Shown: positions 33,587-41,612 of the stretch, one piece after another | Layout of the letters: every line of letters begins with the position of its first letter | Position numbering within the stretch: the stretch's first letter is position 1 | From: Prolixibacteraceae bacterium JC049 | GTDB lineage: Bacteria; Bacteroidota; Bacteroidia; Bacteroidales; Prolixibacteraceae | Length of the DNA stretch: 64,000 nt | Direction of reading: 5' to 3' | Assembly (NCBI GenBank): GCA_023369685.1 | Contig: SACZ01000006.1 | Span: 187,715-251,714 of the forward strand | Notes under the pieces: model-generated | What the model was told of the DNA's origin: nothing | What the model saw: the letters and a program-made list of their open reading frames with translations, nothing else | Database searches by the model: none | Translations under genes and position numbers: made by a program

Positions 33587-35944
33587 TTACTTATCTTTTT
33601 TCCAGACGTATCTTATTTTCATTCCAAAATTTCTCCCTGGAAGAGGTCGTTTAAACTCGGAGATAACCGTTTCGTTGGTAATATTATTAGCCTGCAGGCT
33701 TAAAAACACACTTTGATTTAAAAAACTATGCTCCCAACCTACATTGAAAGTCAATGATTGAGGAATTCGATTTTGTTGATATATACTTTGTTCGAAGTCA
33801 TAGAAATACTCTTCTACAAAAGCACAATCGACAAAAAGTCGGGTATTTTGCCCCTTTCCGCCAAATAGATTTTGCTTATGGAGTTCAAAACCACCGTTAG
33901 CAAAGAAGTAAGGAATATTGGGCATACGATCTTTATAAGTTGCATTCTCCTGTTTTGACCCCGGATCATGTTTGCGAACATCGCGTAAATCCTGATAGGT
34001 TACATTTCCCCATAAGTACAACCAGTTGGTGGCATCCCATTTTATTTCTGCTTCCGCTCCTAACGAACGCATTTTTCCAAAGTTCTGGTATATGCTTTGC
34101 AATGGTCCACCTGTGAATCGGATCATATTCTCCAAGTATTGATAAAACCCATTTACCTCCACCTGAAATCGATTCATTCGTCTATTGGTTTTATCATACA
34201 TCACCCCTATATTGAACGCAGTATTTCGTTCTGGATCCAAATTTCCTGCAGGAGCAATTATAAAGCCATCTCCCAACAACTCATTATCCGAGGGTAAACG
34301 CACATCGTGAGCTACAGAGGCTTTCACCAAAAAATTGGGAGTAAATCGATAACGCATGGCATTACTAATGCCATAATTGCTTTTAGTATTATCAATATCT
34401 TCAGGAATTCGATTTATATCTGTCAACTCAATAAGACGAGTTTGCATAGTATAGTGATAGTACTTAACAGCTGCTGCATTAGTAAATTTACTATTTCCGG
34501 AGTTGTATTCATGAGTAAAGCCAACTGTCCAGCTCCTCATTGTACTGTTAAAATTGGTTTTATACTCCAATACTGCATCTTTTAAGGTGTCACTTGGTAC
34601 CCCTTTGCTATATCTAAAATGGGAATTTAGGTTAATTGAGTGTTTACCATTCAGCACATAATTCAAGTTCAATTTCTTAAAAAACACATGACGTCTATTA
34701 TCCACAGTATTTGGATGTTGACCAATTTCACCTAGCCCAATTCCCTTATCAGTCACTGCTTTTGTTATTCCTCCATCAAATCCATAGCGGTAACTTGCCG
34801 TATCTGTTAAGTTATAAATGGTGTAAGTATAAGAAGCATCTAAATCCAAGTCCATACCTTCCATCAGAAAATTACTTTTATCGGCCTTAAGTGCCACCAG
34901 AAAAGCATCTGAATTGCTTTGAGCATGTTTTATATCGAATTCTTCGATTCCTTGTATCTGCTTATTTGACAAAACTAAAGCTGGTTCTATTTCCAATTCA
35001 TCAAACCACCATTTATAGGATTTCACTCCACCTCCCAGCACAAACTTCCGGTATCTATCATGCGTTCGAGTAACTTTCTCTTTTCGCATTGGCACCTGCA
35101 TTTTATAGTCATTATCTGAATAGGTATAAAAGCCTCCAACACCTGCCTCTATTCTGTTCTTATTTCGTTTAAAAACACCTGTCACCTTATGGGTATTATA
35201 CGATTGAATGGTATAGCTTGCATCCATATATTGAGGAGGATATTCTTTTAAAACAATATTTACCGCACCTCCAATTGCCGAGCCTCCAAACTTCGGAGGG
35301 ACAATACCTTTGTAAATTTCTATTCGATCAATCAAATCGACAGGAATATCGTTTATGTCGACAAATTCGGAATTATCATTCATCGGACTTTCATCAATAT
35401 AAAAGCCAATGCGCTTCCCTTCTAACCCACGAACAGATATTCGGGATGAACTTCCTACTCCTCCTGTAGAACGAATTGTTATACCCGATGTCTTAGCTAG
35501 AACATCATTTATATTACTAACCGTTCCTTGCAACTCATCCATCGTCACCACAGAAATAGGCATCGCTTTTTCGCGTATTTCACGTGCTTCACTTTTACCT
35601 ATTACTGCAATCTCCTGAATTTGTTTTACCGACTTCTTTAACCTTGCATTCACTGTAACTTTAGTTTCCTTACAATCTATTTTCTTATGAAATGTTTGAT
35701 AATTTACTGACGAAAATATGATCGTATATTTGCCTTCGGGTACGGTAAAATTGTAAACTCCATCGTCATCTGAAATTGTTCCTTTTTGAAGCTCTTTTAT
35801 TACAATATTTACACCTAATACCGGGCTTCCGTTCTGAGCATCTACAACTCGGCCTGTAACTTGTACCTGTGCAACCAATATGACTGGCAAAACCAGTAAC
35901 ACCATTATGATACCGATATGCTTTCTTCCCCTACAAAACATCAT
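33587..35944 (-). CDS. TonB-dependent receptor, XusA-like (module 1)
   Basis: A 785-residue outer-membrane receptor: signal peptide cut after LVAQ, carboxypeptidase-D-like domain (~28-110, VTGRVVDAQNGSPVLGVNIV), plug (SEAREIREKAMPISVVTMDE, then GLEGKRIGFYIDESPMNDNS and IDRIEIYKGIVPPKFGGSA) and a 22-strand barrel ending GMKIRYVWKK. The plug's 'GKRIGFYIDE-PMNDNS' and 'DINDIPVDLIDRIEIYKG' blocks are shared almost exactly with the receptor of module 2. It is transcribed with the DUF4374 lipoprotein. Divergent from a PchR-type AraC gene, so it is likely induced by its own ferric siderophore. The substrate itself cannot be told. Confidence 0.88.
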   Translation of the reverse strand: MMFCRGRKHIGIIMVLLVLPVILVAQVQVTGRVVDAQNGSPVLGVNIVIKELQKGTISDDDGVYNFTVPEGKYTIIFSSVNYQTFHKKIDCKETKVTVNARLKKSVKQIQEIAVIGKSEAREIREKAMPISVVTMDELQGTVSNINDVLAKTSGITIRSTGGVGSSSRISVRGLEGKRIGFYIDESPMNDNSEFVDINDIPVDLIDRIEIYKGIVPPKFGGSAIGGAVNIVLKEYPPQYMDASYTIQSYNTHKVTGVFKRNKNRIEAGVGGFYTYSDNDYKMQVPMRKEKVTRTHDRYRKFVLGGGVKSYKWWFDELEIEPALVLSNKQIQGIEEFDIKHAQSNSDAFLVALKADKSNFLMEGMDLDLDASYTYTIYNLTDTASYRYGFDGGITKAVTDKGIGLGEIGQHPNTVDNRRHVFFKKLNLNYVLNGKHSINLNSHFRYSKGVPSDTLKDAVLEYKTNFNSTMRSWTVGFTHEYNSGNSKFTNAAAVKYYHYTMQTRLIELTDINRIPEDIDNTKSNYGISNAMRYRFTPNFLVKASVAHDVRLPSDNELLGDGFIIAPAGNLDPERNTAFNIGVMYDKTNRRMNRFQVEVNGFYQYLENMIRFTGGPLQSIYQNFGKMRSLGAEAEIKWDATNWLYLWGNVTYQDLRDVRKHDPGSKQENATYKDRMPNIPYFFANGGFELHKQNLFGGKGQNTRLFVDCAFVEEYFYDFEQSIYQQNRIPQSLTFNVGWEHSFLNQSVFLSLQANNITNETVISEFKRPLPGRNFGMKIRYVWKKDK

Positions 35945-36006
35945 TTCTATTTATTTCCTTTTTATTGTTTCTTGAATATCTCATTATTAAACTCTCGACT
36001 CATTGC

Positions 36007-36014
36007 CAAACCTA
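36007..36014 (-). promoter_or_regulatory. -7 element of the module 1 receptor gene
   Basis: TAGGTTTG on the minus strand matches TAnnTTTG; no TTG is found at -33. A missing -33 is what an activator-dependent promoter would show. Confidence 0.45.
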
Positions 36015-36080
36015 TACATACCATTACTTCTCTATAAAACTCATATTTGCAGCTATTCTACAAATCATAATTTTTAGGGA

Positions 36081-36111
36081 TTGTAATACTAAGTTCAATG
36101 CTTTACATTTG
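36081..36111 (+). promoter_or_regulatory. Promoter of the module 1 araC gene
   Basis: TTG (36081-36083), exactly 20 bases, TACATTTG (36104-36111). Full -33/-7 match, giving a leader of about 100 bases. Confidence 0.7.
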
Positions 36112-36218
36112 GCCATCGTTAATTTAATCTGATTTTAAATTGTGCAAATTTATGTGCTTTACACACAAGTCATTTTTGCTGAAAGACATTTTTTTTATTC
36201 CAAAAGACAAAGTAGAAA

Positions 36219-37211
36219 ATGAGCTATTACACCTTGTTTAATGAAGAATTAGAGGAGATTATTGCTGGTAGATATTTTAATGACGAGATAGCTTCTTCCG
36301 AGTATTCAAGTGATAAAAGAACTGTATTTGAAGATTTTGGAACTTTTCAGTACAGTGTTGCCAACTACAACCGAATTTGCATCAGTGAAAACCGTTTTAG
36401 TCTAAATGAAGACATCAAAATGCATGGAAGTATCGAAGGTGAAATTATTTGCCTAACATTTATGAATCAAGGTAATTCGCAATTCTCTTGTAACTCATTT
36501 CAATCATGCAATATTGATCAGAACACTTGTAATCTTTTCTATTTGAATAATGAAAAACGGAGTGAAACTGCAGTAGAGCAAAATAGCACTAACAACTTAT
36601 TGGAAATATATCTTGCTAAAGACTTTTTAGTTGAGTTGTGTGAAAAATATCCTGCTATATTTCATGGAATTTACCATAAGATATACAGACAAGAAAGCTT
36701 TGCATTATTTGAAAACAGTCGTTTTCTAACTCCTCAAATACAGGAGGTTCTACATCAGATTAAAAATGCAGAAATATTAGGAAACGTTGCCCCATTATTA
36801 GTGGAAGCTAAGATAATGGAGCTATTCACTTTACTGGTTGATAATTCTCAAAGCTCATATCAATCAGAAATAAAAAGAAGTACACAAAATAAGATATATG
36901 AAGCAAAAGCAATTATCGAGAATAAATATCAAAAACCTCCAAGCATTGATGAACTATCTCGAGAACTAGGCATTTGCAGTACATCTTTGAAAGAAGGATT
37001 TAAAAAAACCTTCAAATCAACCCTTTATGGTTATTTATTTGATTTTAGAATGATGAAAGCGGAGCATATGCTGAAATCTAATTCTGAACTAGATCTACTT
37101 GACGTCGCACTAAAAGTAGGTTATGAACATCAAGCTAACTTTTCGGCTGCATTTAAACGTAAATATGGTATTACGCCACTTCAATTCAAGAAGAATTACT
37201 TATCGAAATAA
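36219..37211 (+). CDS. AraC family regulator, PchR-like (module 1)
   Basis: A 330-residue cytosolic activator. The C-terminal ~105 residues are an AraC double helix-turn-helix: KAIIENKYQKPPSIDELSRE, then LKEGFKKTFKSTLYGYLFDF (PchR-type 'LKxGFKxxFxxTVxGYL') and HQANFSAAFKRKYGITPLQF. The N-terminal ~200 residues match the ligand part of PchR/YbtA-type regulators, which bind ferric siderophores directly, and include the 'LLVEAKIMELFTLLV' linker. The gene is divergent from its TBDR, with a consensus promoter, and ends at the hairpin 37268-37299. Probably activates the receptor-lipoprotein pair when the siderophore has entered the cytosol. Confidence 0.87.
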   Translation: MSYYTLFNEELEEIIAGRYFNDEIASSEYSSDKRTVFEDFGTFQYSVANYNRICISENRFSLNEDIKMHGSIEGEIICLTFMNQGNSQFSCNSFQSCNIDQNTCNLFYLNNEKRSETAVEQNSTNNLLEIYLAKDFLVELCEKYPAIFHGIYHKIYRQESFALFENSRFLTPQIQEVLHQIKNAEILGNVAPLLVEAKIMELFTLLVDNSQSSYQSEIKRSTQNKIYEAKAIIENKYQKPPSIDELSRELGICSTSLKEGFKKTFKSTLYGYLFDFRMMKAEHMLKSNSELDLLDVALKVGYEHQANFSAAFKRKYGITPLQFKKNYLSK

Positions 37212-37267
37212 TACCAGTCTCACTTGTTGATGTTCAATGAATATTTTTTAACTACATTCAATCTACA

Positions 37268-37299
37268 AACGGTCGACCATTAATAGTCGACCGTTTTTT
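37268..37299. terminator. Bidirectional terminator between araC and the DUF2249 gene
   Basis: AACGGTCGAC and GTCGACCGTT pair over 10 bp, followed by T6 on the plus strand. It directly abuts the stop codon of the convergent small gene. Confidence 0.82.
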
Positions 37300-37300
37300 G

Positions 37301-37525
37301 TTACGCGATGCTGATGAAAATTCTATATTCATTCTCAGCAATTGCAAAAATCTGATAATGATAATTGTTTTCGATGAAGTAACTATAGCATTCAATGGGC
37401 TCTAGATCATTTATTAACCATAAACAACCTTTGCGTTGTAACTCTTCAGAATAATCATTTAGCAATAGAATTATCTTATCGGAACTACATCCTCTAATAT
37501 CAATTACATTTGATAATGCTTTCAT
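37301..37525 (-). CDS. Small stand-alone DUF2249-like protein
   Basis: A 74-residue protein resembling the DUF2249/TusA-like fold: VIDIRGCSSDKIILLLNDY is the first strand and helix (consensus 'LDVRG-P'), LWLINDLEPIECYSYFIEN is the second strand and helix ('DHEPYPLY'), and YRIFISIA is the last strand. It shows the same module that heads the 590-residue protein of the hmu operon. It stands alone between the two Xus-like modules, converging on the araC gene and ending at the shared terminator. TusA-like proteins bind metals or carry sulfur through a Cys-Pro; here the Cys is in 'RGCSS' without Pro. Function is unknown. Confidence 0.65.
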   Translation of the reverse strand: MKALSNVIDIRGCSSDKIILLLNDYSEELQRKGCLWLINDLEPIECYSYFIENNYHYQIFAIAENEYRIFISIA

Positions 37526-37740
37526 ATTCTCAGTTTTTAGACCATTCGAATAAAAAACTATACGACGTATTCGTTTAACTCTATATAGAAGACAAAAACG
37601 CCTCTACTTATTTAGATTAAATTAAAGAAGTAAAATAAAAGGATCGCAACAATAAAGTCAATCCCAAAATATAAGGAAAATAGGAAGGAAAGTATAGAGC
37701 TATTAACCCATAAATAGGGCTTAAGTGGCTTTATGAAATG
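37526..37740. other. Intergenic, nothing clear
   Basis: AT-rich stretch between the DUF2249 gene and the terminator of module 2. No open frame with features, no full promoter match. Confidence 0.5.
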
Positions 37741-37788
37741 GCACAAAAAATGGAGAGCCCCAGAAGTCTGGTTTGCTCTCCATTGTGC
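37741..37788 (-). terminator. Intrinsic terminator of module 2 (TBDR-DUF4374)
   Basis: On the minus strand the arms AATGGAGAGC and GCTCTCCATT enclose an inner CCAGA/TCTGG pair, followed by a T-run and TTGTGC, 47 bases after the DUF4374 stop. Confidence 0.8.
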
Positions 37789-37834
37789 AACTCTATTATT
37801 AATCGGAGTCCGATTCTTTTATAAGGCAATTATG

Positions 37835-39049
37835 CTATTTCTTAAAGCTTCTTATGGCAGAAGGATAACCAGTTGTCTTTACAATAGCACTTGCACTTTT
37901 TTGCTTGCTAGCCATATCGTAAGTATAAAAACCGTTGTCAGAAGATGTTGCCAAGCCAAACAGTACTTTATTATCGTACAATCCTACCGACATGCCAAAT
38001 GAGTTACTCTTAGGGATTTCCAGATTTTTAATTGTCTTTTCTTTTAGGTCAATCTCTACAGCCAATACTGTTCTATCTTTTAAAAAGCTTGGAGGATTGC
38101 TATGATAAGCTGGAATATTTGCGGTAGCATACATCTTTCCATTTGCTACATACTGCACCATCCATAAAACATTCGCTTTATGTGTTTCGCCAGATATTTC
38201 TGTTTTATTTACAACCAGGCTATAATCTTTATCAAATTCTGTTTCACCATTTTTAATTCTCAATATCCCTGCATTATGAGTTGGATGTGCTCCAAAGGCA
38301 CCCAGACAAACAATGTAAATATCCTTATTCTCATCCATAAAGATCGATTGAGGATCAACAGGACGAGTAGCCTGAGAAATACCAGATGTCTTTTCTGAAA
38401 TCATTTTCACCACTTCATTGTTTTTGGTATCGATGATTAAAACATCTGCTACAGGACGATTTATGGCAGGATAATATCCTCCTACCATTTGATTTAACCC
38501 AACAAACAATAGATTATCACGAACAATCATACATGCAGGATCTGGGTTATCGTCTCCTACTCCATATTTAGATAAATCAATCTCCTTTTCTTTTGCTAAA
38601 GTCGATCTGTTCAGTACATAAATCATTCCTCGTTTAGCCAACGACACATATAATTTTTCTCCATTTGCGACAAGGTGTGTAGCTCCAGAAGAAGCGGGAA
38701 ATACTAATTCTTTTGAAAGAGTTAGCTTCCCATTGTTGCGGGTATACTTTTTAAGCGCATTGGTCTCTTCTGTCCACCCTGGCAACACATAAACATCATT
38801 ATCAATTACAATAGGAGCAGTACCAAAAGGCACTGGTAATGCCGCTTTGTTATCGTAAGAAGCAGGATCCAGTCCATCGATAAGTTGCATATATGAGCTA
38901 CCTGATTGGCCATCTGGATTTGGCAACATACTTACGAACAAGAGGTTTCCTTTTGTATCTGTTGTCTTTTTAGGATCATCATCATTGTCGCAACTCACAA
39001 GAGCGACAGCTATCATGCAAAATGCAATCAGTTTACTTGTTAAATTCAT
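37835..39049 (-). CDS. DUF4374 lipoprotein, XusB-like (module 2)
   Basis: A 404-residue lipoprotein: signal MNLTSKLIAFCMIAVALVSC with Cys20 lipidation site and then DNDDDP, a usual surface-export tag. It is a clear paralogue of the module 1 protein, sharing SMLPNPDGQSGSSYMQLIDG, APIVIDNDVYVLPGW, MIVRDNLLFVGLNQMVGGY and SIFMDENKDIYIVCLG. The segments between these blocks differ, which suggests different siderophore cargo. It follows its receptor gene by 25 bases and ends at a strong terminator. XusB-like siderophore capture is inferred from family and pairing. Confidence 0.83.
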   Translation of the reverse strand: MNLTSKLIAFCMIAVALVSCDNDDDPKKTTDTKGNLLFVSMLPNPDGQSGSSYMQLIDGLDPASYDNKAALPVPFGTAPIVIDNDVYVLPGWTEETNALKKYTRNNGKLTLSKELVFPASSGATHLVANGEKLYVSLAKRGMIYVLNRSTLAKEKEIDLSKYGVGDDNPDPACMIVRDNLLFVGLNQMVGGYYPAINRPVADVLIIDTKNNEVVKMISEKTSGISQATRPVDPQSIFMDENKDIYIVCLGAFGAHPTHNAGILRIKNGETEFDKDYSLVVNKTEISGETHKANVLWMVQYVANGKMYATANIPAYHSNPPSFLKDRTVLAVEIDLKEKTIKNLEIPKSNSFGMSVGLYDNKVLFGLATSSDNGFYTYDMASKQKSASAIVKTTGYPSAIRSFKK

Positions 39050-39074
39050 CTTTTATATTGTTTATATTCTATGA

Positions 39075-41411
39075 TTATCTCCAGATATATCTCAATTTTA
39101 AACTAAAATTTCGACCAGGCATAGGCCGATTAAACTCTGATAATACTTTAGCATCAGTTATGTTATTCCCTTGTATTCCCAAAGTGACATTTCCATTTTT
39201 AAAGCTGTGTTCAATCCCCAGGTTTAGAGTAGTTGCCCTTGGAATTCTTCGTTCTTGATAATCACTTTGTTCAAAATCGTAGAAGTATTCCTCAACAAAA
39301 GAGAGTTCAGAAAATAATCTTGAGTTTTGTCCTCTCCCACCAAAAAAATTCTCTTTGTGCAATTCGAAACCGGTATTGAAGAAGAAATATGGAATATTAG
39401 GCATTCTATCTCCCTTGGTTGGATTAGCTACCGAAGAATTAGGTTCATGCTCACGTACATCTCTTAAATCCTGATAAGTAGCATTGGCATATAGATACAG
39501 AAAACGTGTGGCATCCCACTTCACTTCTCCTTCAATTCCGAGAGTGCGCATTTTTCCAAAATTCTGATAAACCGACTGCAATGGACCTCCAGTGAATCGA
39601 ATCATATTCTCCAGGTACATGTAAAATGTATTCAATTCTACCTGCAACCTCTTTCCATTGCTATTGGTATGATCATACATAAACCCAAGATTCACACTGG
39701 TATTGCGTTCGGGCTCTAAATTACCAGCAGGAACAATTAAGAATCCATCTCCAATCAATTCATTCTCGGCAGGAAGTCGCACATCGTATGCCAACGAAGC
39801 TTTTGCTAAAAGAGAAGGAGTAAAACGGTAGCGCAATGCATTATTTATTCCCCAATTATTTTTCTGCATATCAACAGGTTCTTTATCTCCTGTTCCATAT
39901 AAACTCACCAAAGTGGTTTTCATCGAATAGTAATAGTATTTCAGAGAAAGCGAATTGGTGAACTTATTGTCTAAAGTATGGTACTCATGAGCAAGTCCGG
40001 CTACCCAACTATTCATTTTACTCTCGTAATTGGTTTTATAACCAATCACTTCATCTTTCAATTTATCCTCTGGAATTCCTTTAGCATAATTGTATACCGA
40101 ATTGAAGTTAAGCGAATGATGTTTACTCAGAATGTAGTTCAAATTAAACTTTTGAATAAAAGAGTGTTTCTGGTTATATGCATCATTGGGAGTGGTGCCA
40201 ACCTCTCCACCCAGTTTAGTAACAGCAGGACGTAAAGTTCCATCCCAATTATACCTGTTCATTGCTTTATCCTGAAAACGGAACACCGAATAACCATAGA
40301 TATTAGATATTTCCATATCAAGCCCCTGCTTCAGAAAGTTCGACTTTTCTATGTGATTGGATAATACGTAAGCCTCTGTTTTGTTTTTGGCCTCCTGAAT
40401 ATTATACTCAATTCCCTGAATCTCTTTTTCCGTAAAAATGACAGCCGGTTCAAAAACCACTTCATCAAACCACCACGACTTGGAGGTAAAGCCAGCACCA
40501 ATTACTTTTTTATCAAACTTATCATGATCACGTTTAACATATCTACCAGGCTGTAATGGTAATTCCATTTTATAGTTATTATCGGCATGCGTATACCAAC
40601 CACCAATACCATATTCGTAACCTTTCTCTGCGATATTTCGTTTAAAAATAGCATTCGCTTTATGCGTATTGAATGACTCTATGCTATATCCTAAGTCGAT
40701 ATATTGAGGAGGATACTCTTTTAATACTATGTTGACGGCACCACCAATTGAAGAACCCCCAAACTTAGCCGGAACAATTCCTTTGTATATTTCAATTCTA
40801 TCAATCATATCAACTGGAATATCATTAATATCGATAAAATCAGAGTTATCATTCATGGGAGTTCCATCAATGAAAAAGCCAATGCGTTTTCCTTCTAAAC
40901 CACGAACAGATATACGAGATGCACTCCCCTCTCCTCCAGATGTTCTAATTTTCACACCTGCTGTTCGCGATAACACATCATGAATATCGCTAACAGTACC
41001 TTTGATATCGTTCATACTAATTACCGAAATTGGCATAGCCTGTTCTCGTAGTTCCCTTATTTCAGATTTGGCAGTTACCGTAACGTCACTTAGCTGTTTA
41101 ACTGATTCCATCAACCGAACCTTCAATTTCTTAGTACCATCGGTTACATTTATTCGTTGTGTATTACTCTCGTACCCTATGTAAGAAAAGCTAACAGAAT
41201 GCTTTCCTTTTGGAAGTTTCAAATAAAAACACCCATCTTCATTTGTAGTTGTTCCTTTATTTAACTGTTTAACAAAAACAGTTACTCCTAACAATGGCTC
41301 TCCTGTATCTGCATCTTTCACTATCCCTTCCACTTTTTTCACACTTTGCGAAAATGCGATATATGGAATAGTAATTAATATCATCAACCCCAATAATCTT
41401 CTAAAGTCCAT
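39075..41411 (-). CDS. TonB-dependent receptor, XusA-like (module 2)
   Basis: A 778-residue outer-membrane receptor with signal peptide (cut after AFSQ), carboxypeptidase-D-like domain (VEGIVKDADTGEPLLGVTVF), plug (GLEGKRIGFFIDGTPMNDNS, IDRIEIYKGIVPAKFGGSS) and barrel ending SLKLRYIWR. It shares the plug and many barrel strands with the module 1 receptor, so the modules arose by duplication. An unusually good Shine-Dalgarno sequence (AAGGAG, 41422-41427 on the plus strand) lies 10 bases before the start, and the leader holds the foldable element at 41438-41506. Divergent from its own PchR-type araC gene. Substrate is likely a ferric siderophore other than that of module 1. Confidence 0.88.
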   Translation of the reverse strand: MDFRRLLGLMILITIPYIAFSQSVKKVEGIVKDADTGEPLLGVTVFVKQLNKGTTTNEDGCFYLKLPKGKHSVSFSYIGYESNTQRINVTDGTKKLKVRLMESVKQLSDVTVTAKSEIRELREQAMPISVISMNDIKGTVSDIHDVLSRTAGVKIRTSGGEGSASRISVRGLEGKRIGFFIDGTPMNDNSDFIDINDIPVDMIDRIEIYKGIVPAKFGGSSIGGAVNIVLKEYPPQYIDLGYSIESFNTHKANAIFKRNIAEKGYEYGIGGWYTHADNNYKMELPLQPGRYVKRDHDKFDKKVIGAGFTSKSWWFDEVVFEPAVIFTEKEIQGIEYNIQEAKNKTEAYVLSNHIEKSNFLKQGLDMEISNIYGYSVFRFQDKAMNRYNWDGTLRPAVTKLGGEVGTTPNDAYNQKHSFIQKFNLNYILSKHHSLNFNSVYNYAKGIPEDKLKDEVIGYKTNYESKMNSWVAGLAHEYHTLDNKFTNSLSLKYYYYSMKTTLVSLYGTGDKEPVDMQKNNWGINNALRYRFTPSLLAKASLAYDVRLPAENELIGDGFLIVPAGNLEPERNTSVNLGFMYDHTNSNGKRLQVELNTFYMYLENMIRFTGGPLQSVYQNFGKMRTLGIEGEVKWDATRFLYLYANATYQDLRDVREHEPNSSVANPTKGDRMPNIPYFFFNTGFELHKENFFGGRGQNSRLFSELSFVEEYFYDFEQSDYQERRIPRATTLNLGIEHSFKNGNVTLGIQGNNITDAKVLSEFNRPMPGRNFSLKLRYIWR

Positions 41412-41437
41412 CTTTCAATATCTCCTTATTTTTAGCG

Positions 41438-41506
41438 AGATGGTTATAGCAATAGCTGTTTCAAGTATCCCCATTTATGGCTATTGATACCTGAAAGAAA
41501 CCATCT
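41438..41506 (-). promoter_or_regulatory. Foldable leader element with competing helices, upstream of the module 2 receptor
   Basis: In the receptor mRNA this stretch can form an outer 8-bp helix (41499-41506 with 41438-41445), an inner 11-bp helix with one G-U (41486-41496 with 41459-41469), and a 7-bp helix that crosses the inner one (41480-41486 with 41450-41456). The linkers are so short that the last two are more likely alternatives than a full pseudoknot. It also overlaps the araC promoter, so a DNA operator is possible. Confidence 0.5.
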
Positions 41507-41514
41507 TAACTTTG
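41484..41514 (+). promoter_or_regulatory. Promoter of the module 2 araC gene
   Basis: TTG (41484-41486), exactly 20 bases, TAACTTTG (41507-41514); leader of about 90 bases. The -33 lies inside the inverted-repeat element 41438-41506. Confidence 0.72.
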
Positions 41515-41544
41515 AATTTTATTTAAACTAATTAAAAACTGGAG

Positions 41545-41568
41545 CAAAATTAATCTACGCCCGTAGAT
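41545..41568 (-). promoter_or_regulatory. -7 element and palindromic operator of the module 2 receptor
   Basis: TAATTTTG on the minus strand (41545-41552) is a full -7 match. Directly upstream lies ATCTACG-CC-CGTAGAT (41553-41568), a perfect 7-bp inverted repeat that covers the place where the -33 should be; no TTG is present. Confidence 0.6.
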
Positions 41569-41612
41569 AGCTATTTAACGAAACGGACTAAAAATTTAAC
41601 GAGAGGAGAAAA

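Noticed and set aside
41438-41506. A stable full pseudoknot with all three helices
   Set aside because: The linkers between the inner helix and the crossing helix are 0 and 2 bases, too short to span an 11-bp helix; exclusive folds are more likely.
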